This document shows, one piece after another, positions 58,561 to 64,000 of a DNA stretch of 64,000 bases. The DNA is from Sinomonas terrae. Lineage in GTDB: Bacteria; Actinomycetota; Actinomycetes; Actinomycetales; Micrococcaceae. A model generated the notes under the pieces. That model made no database searches. It saw nothing but the letters and a program-made list of their open reading frames with translations, and was not told where the DNA came from. Where the stretch lies: the NCBI RefSeq assembly GCF_022539255.1, contig NZ_JAKZBV010000001.1, positions 186,001 to 250,000 on the forward strand. The letters run 5' to 3'. The position numbers and the translations under genes are program-made. Position 1 is the stretch's first letter, and each line of letters starts with the position of its first letter.

Positions 58561-60497
58561 TGCGCACAGGGATTGCGACCGTGTGCCTCTCCGGGACGCT
58601 CGAGGAGAAGCTGCGGGCGGCGGCGAAGGCGGGGTTCGGAGGAGTCGAGATCTTCGAGGCGGACCTCGTGACCTCGTCGTTGAGCCCTGAGTCCGTCCGG
58701 TCCCTCGCCGAGGATCTGGGCCTCGGGCTGGACCTCTACCAGCCGTTCCGCGACTTCGACTCGGTGCCTGAGGAGCTGTACCGCGCGAATCTTCGCCGCG
58801 CCGAGGCCAAGTTCAAGCTCATGGATCGGCTGGGCATCGAGACGATCCTCGTGTGCAGCACGGTGGCCGCTGGAAGCGCAAAATACGCAGACGACGACGG
58901 CCTTCGGGCCGAGCAGCTTCACGGACTCGGGGAGCTCGCGGCGGACCATGGGGTGAAGGTTGCGTACGAGGCCCTCGCGTGGGGCACTTTCGTGAACGAC
59001 TTCGAGCACGCCTGGCGGATCGTGGCCGACGCGGACCACCCGAACCTCGGCACCTGCCTCGACACGTTCCACATCCTCTCCCGAGCGTGGGACACCGAGC
59101 CGATCGAGCGGATCCCGGGGGAGAAGATCTTCTTCGTGCAGGTCGCGGATGCTCCCAAGCTCTCGATGGACGTTCTCAACTGGAGCCGCCACTACCGCGT
59201 TTTCCCCGGCGAGGGCCAGTTCGACCTGCCCAAATTCCTCGGCCATGTAGCACGGACGGGCTACAACGGGCCGGTCTCACTCGAGGTCTTCAACGATACG
59301 TTCCGGCAGGCCGATGTGGAGCGCACTGCAGTCGACGCCATGCGCTCCCTCATCTGGCTCGAGGAGCGGACGGCGAAGCATCTCGCCGCGCTAGCCGCAG
59401 AATCCGGGCCAGAGTCGGGCTCCGCCTCGGCCGCCGCTGCCCCGACGCCCGCTCAGCTCGCCGCGGCGTCGCGCGCCTATCCCATGTCGCTCACGACGCT
59501 CCCGCAGGTCGCACCGCCGTCGGGCATCAACTTCGCCGAGGTCAAGGCGGATGCCGCGGCAGCGGGCGGGGGCGAACTCGAGCGGCTTCTAGCGCAGCTG
59601 GGCTTTGAACCGCGGGGCGAGCACCGGACCAAGCCCGTGAGCCTCTGGACCCTCGGCGACGCGCGGATCATCCTCAACCGCCAGCAGGCCCGCGGCGTCG
59701 CCCCGGCGATCTCGGCGCTCGGCTTCGACGTCGAGAACTCCGTGACCGCCGTCGCCCGCGCCCTCCAGCTGAAGGCAGTCGCCGTCCCGCGCACGTCCCA
59801 GGCCAACGAGGAGGTGCTGCAGGCGGTCGAGGCGCCGGACGGCACTGAGGTGTTCCTCTGCCAGGACACGCTTTGGACCCAGGAATTCGGTTCGGGCTCA
59901 CCTTCGGGTGGTGCCGCCGTCGCGCGGATCGACCACATCAACCTCGCGCAGCCGTGGCAGCACTACGACGAGGGCGTGCTGTTCTACTCGTCGGTGCTCG
60001 CGCTGAGCCCGCAGCCGTCGCAGGAGGTCTCGAGCCCGGCGGGGCTCGTGCGTTCCCAGGTCATGCAGACGGAGCTTGTGGAGGGGGAACGGGCTGTGCG
60101 TCTCGCTCTGAACCTCGCCCCGTGGGTGCAGGCCGACAGCGTGCGCGGCACCGTGGAAGACACCTTCCAGGAGCACATCGCGGTCGCCGTGCCGGATCTC
60201 GTGGCGACCGCCCGCGCGTGCCGGGCCCGGAAGCTGCCGTTCCTCGAGATCCCCGAGAACTACTACGAGGACCTCGACGCGCGGTTCGGGCTCGATCCCG
60301 AGTTCCTCGCGACCCTCCGCGAACTCGACCTCCTGTATGACCGGGACGAGAGGGGCGATTTCCTGCACTTCTACACCGCAACTGTGGGAAGCGTGTTCTT
60401 CGAGATGGTGCAGCGGATCGACGGCTACGACGGGTTCGGCGCGCCGAACGCCCCCGTCAGGCACGCTGTGCAGCATGCCGCGCGGCAGGCGAAGTAG
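58560..60497 (+). CDS. quiC: 3-Dehydroshikimate dehydratase fused to an HPPD-like domain
   Basis: A 645-residue bifunctional-looking protein. Residues 1-270 are a sugar-phosphate isomerase/epimerase-type TIM barrel (MRTGIATVCLSGTLEEKLRA, then LGTCLDTFHILSRAWDTEPI, VSLEVFND), which converts dehydroshikimate to protocatechuate. A 45-residue Ala/Ser/Pro linker leads to two VOC modules of 4-hydroxyphenylpyruvate-dioxygenase type with HINLAQPWQHYDEGVLFYSS, VQEHIAV-like TFQEHIAVAVPD and HFYTATVGSVFFEMVQR. The two-domain layout is known for actinobacterial QsuB. The HPPD part is usually catalytically silent towards HPP. Confidence 0.93.
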   Translation: MRTGIATVCLSGTLEEKLRAAAKAGFGGVEIFEADLVTSSLSPESVRSLAEDLGLGLDLYQPFRDFDSVPEELYRANLRRAEAKFKLMDRLGIETILVCSTVAAGSAKYADDDGLRAEQLHGLGELAADHGVKVAYEALAWGTFVNDFEHAWRIVADADHPNLGTCLDTFHILSRAWDTEPIERIPGEKIFFVQVADAPKLSMDVLNWSRHYRVFPGEGQFDLPKFLGHVARTGYNGPVSLEVFNDTFRQADVERTAVDAMRSLIWLEERTAKHLAALAAESGPESGSASAAAAPTPAQLAAASRAYPMSLTTLPQVAPPSGINFAEVKADAAAAGGGELERLLAQLGFEPRGEHRTKPVSLWTLGDARIILNRQQARGVAPAISALGFDVENSVTAVARALQLKAVAVPRTSQANEEVLQAVEAPDGTEVFLCQDTLWTQEFGSGSPSGGAAVARIDHINLAQPWQHYDEGVLFYSSVLALSPQPSQEVSSPAGLVRSQVMQTELVEGERAVRLALNLAPWVQADSVRGTVEDTFQEHIAVAVPDLVATARACRARKLPFLEIPENYYEDLDARFGLDPEFLATLRELDLLYDRDERGDFLHFYTATVGSVFFEMVQRIDGYDGFGAPNAPVRHAVQHAARQAK

Positions 60498-60743
60498 GGG
60501 CCTGCTGTCTGGGCCGCGGGCTCTTGCGGGGGGCCGGCAACTGTCGCTGGGGACGCTAACGTGAGGTCGGGCCGGAATGAGGCGCGGACTTTGGGTCCAC
60601 TTTGGGGGCGGCGGTCACGATATTGGGTGTTTCTGTTGTGGTACCTGCACCGAACATTTCAGCGTGCGGGGTATAGGTGTGCTGGGCTGGCTTGAGGCGT
60701 CGGGGGAGGCTTGCCCGAGTGGGCGACACGTTGCAGGGCCGGC
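60498..60743. other. Gap of 246 bases, no gene recognised
   Basis: The base composition is more T/G-rich than the neighbours on the plus strand. A frame continues on the minus strand but encodes a Pro/Thr/Arg-rich sequence without family resemblance. No hairpin stands out clearly. Confidence 0.4.
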
Positions 60744-61412
60744 TTAACGGGCAGTGCGATGTGCTTCGTGGATGTGCTCGATGACGTCTCGGATCTGGTG
60801 CAGTACGGGGTGTCGGTTGTGGTTTGGGGGTTGCTGGTGACCACGGGCGAACCGGAGGAAGCGCACGTTGAGGTCTTCGGCGATTTCCTCGTCGTGGTTG
60901 GTGTCGCCGATCATGAGCACGCGTCTGGGGTCGTGGCCTGAGGTTTCCAGCCAACCGGCGACGACGTCGGCTTTGGACGCAGCGTACGCGTCAGCGATGC
61001 CTAGGATGTGCGTGAAGTGCCCGGCGACGTTATGCGGAGCCAGCTGCTGCCGGAGGGTGCTCTCGATGGTGGCTGATATGAGGACCTGCTTGAGGCCCAA
61101 GCTGCTGATCGCAGCGAGGGTCGCGCGTGCTTCTGCCTGCAATTGTGCCTGGCCGATCTGGGCTGCGAACAGCTCGAGGTAGCGGGAGGCGGCCAGGCGG
61201 AAGTCGGCGTCGGTAATCCCAAGCCGTGCGTAGAAGCCCTTGATGGGGAAGGCGAAGGCGTTCCGGTACGCGTGCTGGTCCGACAGGACCGGCAGGCGGC
61301 GTTCTTCGAGGACGGCGTTCATCGCGGCTCGCGCGATGTCCACGTCGTCGAGCAGCGTCCCGTTCCAGTCCCAGCAGACGGCATCGACGGTGGGAGCGTT
61401 TGTGGGCATCAC
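60744..61412 (-). CDS. HAD-superfamily hydrolase (phosphoglycolate-phosphatase-like)
   Basis: A 222-residue HAD phosphatase. Motif I is CWDWNGTLLDD (nucleophile and acid/base Asp with Trp in place of the usual Phe), motif II ISATIE, motif III Lys in SKADVVAGW and motif IV MIGDTNHDEEIAE. The helical cap lies at about residues 25-85. The substrate is not known. The gene is isolated and its codon use looks less strongly GC3-biased than that of the pathway genes to the left. Confidence 0.85.
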   Translation of the reverse strand: MMPTNAPTVDAVCWDWNGTLLDDVDIARAAMNAVLEERRLPVLSDQHAYRNAFAFPIKGFYARLGITDADFRLAASRYLELFAAQIGQAQLQAEARATLAAISSLGLKQVLISATIESTLRQQLAPHNVAGHFTHILGIADAYAASKADVVAGWLETSGHDPRRVLMIGDTNHDEEIAEDLNVRFLRFARGHQQPPNHNRHPVLHQIRDVIEHIHEAHRTAR

Positions 61413-61607
61413 AACAGATCAGTCTTCCACAACGCGTTCTCCGGGGCCCCGCTGCCCCAGCCGTCGGCCTGCTGCCTCTGAAGGATGTCACGCCCGAGGT
61501 GAAGGCCAGCGTGGGCTGATCATGTTCCTGGCACCGCTGCTCGATCAGCTGCACGAGCGGGAAAGGCGTGGTTCGGAATGAGACGGCCTCGCTCCTCGCC
61601 CCGATCG

Positions 61608-61817
61608 TCAGCCCCCGCTGGGCTGCCAGGGAGCCGCTAGACGCCGAGACGTCCGAACGGCCTCCTCTACGAGCGCCGGGTCCACCATGACCGGCTCCCG
61701 GATGTCGGCGTCGACCATGGACTGGCCCATGAACGCGAAGAACTCCGTGTTCGACCCGCAGGTGATGCAGAATTCGTCGCGGATCTCGTGGACGATCGGC
61801 TGCTTCTTCGAGGCCAT
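61608..61817 (-). CDS. Small protein of unknown function, 69 residues
   Basis: I do not recognise the family. A very good ribosome-binding site (AGGAGGAGG) precedes ATG 61817. The protein has one CITC pair (residues 18-21) and a charged, soluble composition (EIRDEFCITCGSNTEFFAFM). The frame also extends upstream, but those residues are Pro/Arg-rich and unlikely. The two cysteines could bind metal in a dimer. Confidence 0.5.
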   Translation of the reverse strand: MASKKQPIVHEIRDEFCITCGSNTEFFAFMGQSMVDADIREPVMVDPALVEEAVRTSRRLAAPWQPSGG

Positions 61818-62847
61818 GGCGTCCTCCTCCTGGGGGACGGGGCACGGGCCCCTCTGCCCGCCGGCAGGGACCATGTGTGCGGAGCGCCCAGGTTCCGGTC
61901 CCCGCCTCCGCCGCATACAGAGCGCCCGTGGCGCAGCTACCGGTATAGGAGGACCGGCCGGCTCTGGAAGATCACCGGGATCTCATCACTGTTGGGCCCT
62001 CCACGGCACCTACGTGATCCCCACCGGGGCCGCGTCCGCCGCTGACAAGACGGGCGTGGCCAGACACGTTCGAGGAGGCCCCAGCATGGGCCCAGCCGTC
62101 AGCAGGACCAAGCCAACGGGCGCCGGCTGCCGCTGTCCGCTCCAGCTTGAAGCAGGGCGAAGGCGAACCCTGGCAGCCATCAGGGCGGCGAGCCATTGCA
62201 CGCTCGCATCAGGCCTCCTCTTGGGTGGACCAGACGTCGTGTGACGATGTGCCCGCCGCCTGAAGCCGCAGTATCCAATGAGCCCGTTACTCGTCCTGAG
62301 GATATTCAGCATGTAACGGTTCCTGCGCACCATGGGCCTTGGCGAAAAGCAGAGAACGGCTGCATATTGTCTGCCGCGCGTGCATTGGCCTTTGACGTCA
62401 ATGCAGCGAGTCGTCGGCAGAATACGGCGCCGGTATTCGTCAAGAACCGCAGGGAATCGACAGCGCGGACAATATAAACGAGACCCCTCTTTTTTTCATG
62501 GAGGCGCCACTTCGCTGAAGGCCAGCATCGGTACCCCAAACGGGTCCTTTGCCCCTAGTCGCGGGCTGGGCAAGTAGCCGAGTGCGTACCTGACGGGCGA
62601 AACCAAGTGTCGGTGCGGGAGAGCCGGGGTCCTTTTCAGGTATCGACCACTCGTGTCCGGCTCAATTCCACTGCATAGGGTCGGGTGCAAGACGCTCAGA
62701 CCACCCGGTTGGACCATGAATTCCTGCCGGGAAATGCGGGTCTGCTGGAGGGTGTCTTGAAGACGAAGTCGGCGATTTGGCTGCCTGGGATTTTCGCCGG
62801 GCGGCTACAGCTCATCGCCTTTATCTGCTGGGTCTCGGGGTTTCAAC
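61818..62847. other. Region of about 1 kb without a convincing gene
   Basis: All frames in this interval look like random translations. Local composition varies, with A/T-rich stretches such as the T-tract at 62488-62497 and TATAAA at 62473-62478. The right part (about 62530-62670) contains several base-paired arms and is listed separately. The region lies upstream of the GtrA/GT2 genes and may be their long leader. Confidence 0.5.
62549..62661 (+). ncRNA. Candidate structured leader RNA upstream of gtrA-like gene
   Basis: A long-range stem pairs GTACCTGA (62586-62593) with TCAGGTAT (62636-62643), and CGAGTG (62579-62584) with CACTCG (62648-62653), with GCCG/CGGC (62577-62580, 62658-62661) outside. 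The 42-base interior is purine-rich with GGGCGAAACC and GCGGGAGAGCC. A smaller hairpin, TTGCCC/GGGCAA, lies just upstream (about 62549-62572). It does not match a riboswitch class that I can name. The strand is assumed from the downstream genes. Confidence 0.35.
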
Positions 62848-63384
62848 ATGCACAAATTCCCAAACGCTGGGAGGGTCACGGCTCTCACCGCGGCTTCGCC
62901 CGGCCGTCGTCAGTTCAATGCCGATGCGATAGGACGATTGGCGCGACTTCTTCGTTTCGCGGGGGTAGGGGCGAGTGGGCTTGGGGTGAACCTCGCTGCT
63001 TTGGCACTGCTTCTGGCGGCGCACTTGGATTCCCCGGTCATCGGCGGGAACGCCGTCAGCGCGGTCTTGGCCACACAGATCGCGGTCGCGTGGAATTTTG
63101 CCCTGACCGAGCGCTGGGTGTTCAAGGGGCATCCGGGTCATTGGGGGCGGCGGCTTCTGCCGTTCTGGGTGATCAGCTGCGCAACGCTGCTCGCCCAATT
63201 GCCGCTTGCTGCGGTGCTTCAGCCGCTGCTGGAGGGTTCCTACCTCCTGGCCACAGCAGCCGCTGTGTGCGCCCTTGTGACGACTCGTTTCGCCGTCTGT
63301 GATCTTTGGCTCTACCGCCGCCGCCCGGCCCCCGCAGGCGCGCATGCCTGCAGCCCAGACGGTCGGAGGGGAGTCTCCAAGTGA
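62848..63384 (+). CDS. GtrA-family membrane protein
   Basis: A 178-residue protein with four membrane helices, of the GtrA/flippase-helper family, which helps move polyprenyl-linked sugars across the membrane. Motifs: RFAGVGASGLGVNLAALALL, TQIAVAWNFALTERWVF, and FAVCDLWLYRR at the end. ATG 62848 has only a weak ribosome-binding site (CGGGG). Its stop overlaps the GTG of the following glycosyltransferase, a usual partner. Confidence 0.88.
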   Translation: MHKFPNAGRVTALTAASPGRRQFNADAIGRLARLLRFAGVGASGLGVNLAALALLLAAHLDSPVIGGNAVSAVLATQIAVAWNFALTERWVFKGHPGHWGRRLLPFWVISCATLLAQLPLAAVLQPLLEGSYLLATAAAVCALVTTRFAVCDLWLYRRRPAPAGAHACSPDGRRGVSK

Positions 63385-64000
63385 GCGTGTTGGTCTTATT
63401 CCTTGTGCTGGGTGCCGCCCTGCTGTTCGTGGTCTGCGGGGGAACTCTCTGGTGGATGCTCCACGCCTGGCGGACCCCAGAGAACTACGAGTCAACCAAC
63501 TTCCCGGTGGACGATGTGCCGAATCGGTATTCCTTCTCGCTGATCGTTCCCTGCCGAGACGAACCGTACGAGGTCATGGCTGCGACCGTCCAGCGCCTCC
63601 TGGACCAGACCCATGGCCGAGTCGAGATCGTGGTCTCCGTGGGCGACGACGATCCGGACACAGCCGACCGGGCTTGGATCCTCGCCTCTCTTCATCCGCA
63701 CCGGGTGAAGGTGTCGGTCAATGCCGACCCGGTCAAGAACAAGCCTCGTCAGCTCAATTCGGCGCTTCAGCTGTGCACGGGAGACATCGTCGGGATCATC
63801 GACGCAGAGTCGCTGACCGCTCCCGGGCTGCTGGCCCGAATCGACGCCACGTTCCAGTTCGCCCGCGCGGATGTCGTTCAGGGCGCAGTTCATCTGGTCA
63901 ACTACCGCACCCGCTGGTTTACCCTCCGCAACTGCCTCGAGTACCGCATCTGGTTCCGATCGCGCCTGCACGGGCACGCAAACTCCGGCTTCATCCCCCT
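63381..64000 (+). CDS. Family 2 glycosyltransferase, cut by the right edge
   Basis: The first 206 codons of a GT2 enzyme. GTG 63381 (GTGA overlap) is followed by one membrane helix (LVLFLVLGAALLFVVCGGTL). The GT-A fold then shows FSLIVPCRDEPYEVMAATVQ, VSVGDDDPDTADRAW, KNKPRQLNSALQLCTGDIVG and the DxE/DxD-type metal site IIDAESLTAPG. It resembles cellulose-synthase-like or HasA-like transferases. The C-terminus and further helices lie outside the window. With GtrA it may build a surface polysaccharide. Confidence 0.88.
   Translation, partial: MSVLVLFLVLGAALLFVVCGGTLWWMLHAWRTPENYESTNFPVDDVPNRYSFSLIVPCRDEPYEVMAATVQRLLDQTHGRVEIVVSVGDDDPDTADRAWILASLHPHRVKVSVNADPVKNKPRQLNSALQLCTGDIVGIIDAESLTAPGLLARIDATFQFARADVVQGAVHLVNYRTRWFTLRNCLEYRIWFRSRLHGHANSGFIP

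Noticed and set aside
60556..60954. Minus-strand open frame of 132 codons near the HAD gene
   Set aside because: Mostly an out-of-frame shadow of the HAD gene, with Pro/Arg/Thr-rich composition and no family resemblance.
61687..62244. Plus-strand open frame of 185 codons
   Set aside because: It lies antisense to the 69-residue gene with a better ribosome-binding site and encodes a random-looking Ser/Gly/Arg-rich sequence.
62573..62665. Possible tRNA or known riboswitch
   Set aside because: No cloverleaf, anticodon arm or GGTTCGA T-loop; the core lacks the conserved strings of the glycine, cobalamin, SAM and GEMM classes that I checked by eye.

Overview
The window is high-GC DNA with dense, overlapping genes (many GTGA or ATGA stop/start overlaps), frequent GTG starts, several candidate leaderless promoters and a group 1h type [NiFe]-hydrogenase locus. 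Together with an actinobacterial-style flagellar cluster this points to a motile soil actinobacterium of the Micrococcaceae type (Arthrobacter/Sinomonas-like). That placement is inferred from gene content only. No rRNA, tRNA, CRISPR array, insertion sequence or phage gene was recognised.

Layout. (1) 245-8550: end of a flagellar operon, fliM-fliN-fliO-fliP-fliQ-fliR-flhB-flhA, then a FlhF-like protein that has lost its GTPase motifs, and csrA. (2) 8620-14145: mixed genes: hemerythrin, an orphan HigA-type antitoxin, an MBL hydrolase, an APH-like kinase, a VOC protein, a membrane protein coupled to a frame-broken SDR gene and facing a MarR regulator, and a ChaB/Rho-N protein. (3) 14311-23812: hypA, hypB, small and large subunits of a high-affinity hydrogenase, a NifU/Rieske-like protein, DUF5947, DUF6084, a 465-residue protein of unknown function, a 39-residue DUF6893-like miniprotein, the maturation protease, hypC, and a convergent DUF6390-like gene. 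(4) 23983-28159: a metal-chelate ABC importer followed by a NiCoT nickel permease, probably feeding nickel to the hydrogenase.

(5) 28164-33144: a homoserine-dehydrogenase-like protein, a FliA/WhiG-type sigma factor and a three-subunit pyridine nucleotide transhydrogenase. (6) 33264-38319 (minus strand): an organosulfur unit: SsuA-, SsuB- and SsuC-like ABC transporter, TauD-like dioxygenase and an LLM flavin monooxygenase. (7) 38760-42949: a small membrane protein, a LysR regulator facing two adjacent RraA-like genes and an anion-symporter MFS. (8) 43174-47295: aldehyde dehydrogenase, adhP and a DUF779 protein, then a convergent IclR regulator. (9) 47462-51686: maleate-isomerase-like protein, MHS transporter, class III CoA-transferase and enoyl-CoA hydratase, which look like one dicarboxylate pathway.

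(10) 51855-54240 (minus): LacI regulator and MHS transporter. (11) 54415-56615: a GT4/GT9 glycosyltransferase pair. (12) 56749-60497: IclR, shikimate dehydrogenase and a dehydroshikimate dehydratase/HPPD-like fusion, a likely shikimate-to-protocatechuate route. (13) 60744 to the right edge: HAD hydrolase, a 69-residue protein, a roughly 1-kb region without a convincing gene but with a structured-RNA candidate, then GtrA and a GT2 glycosyltransferase cut by the window edge. Large hairpins separate many of these units.
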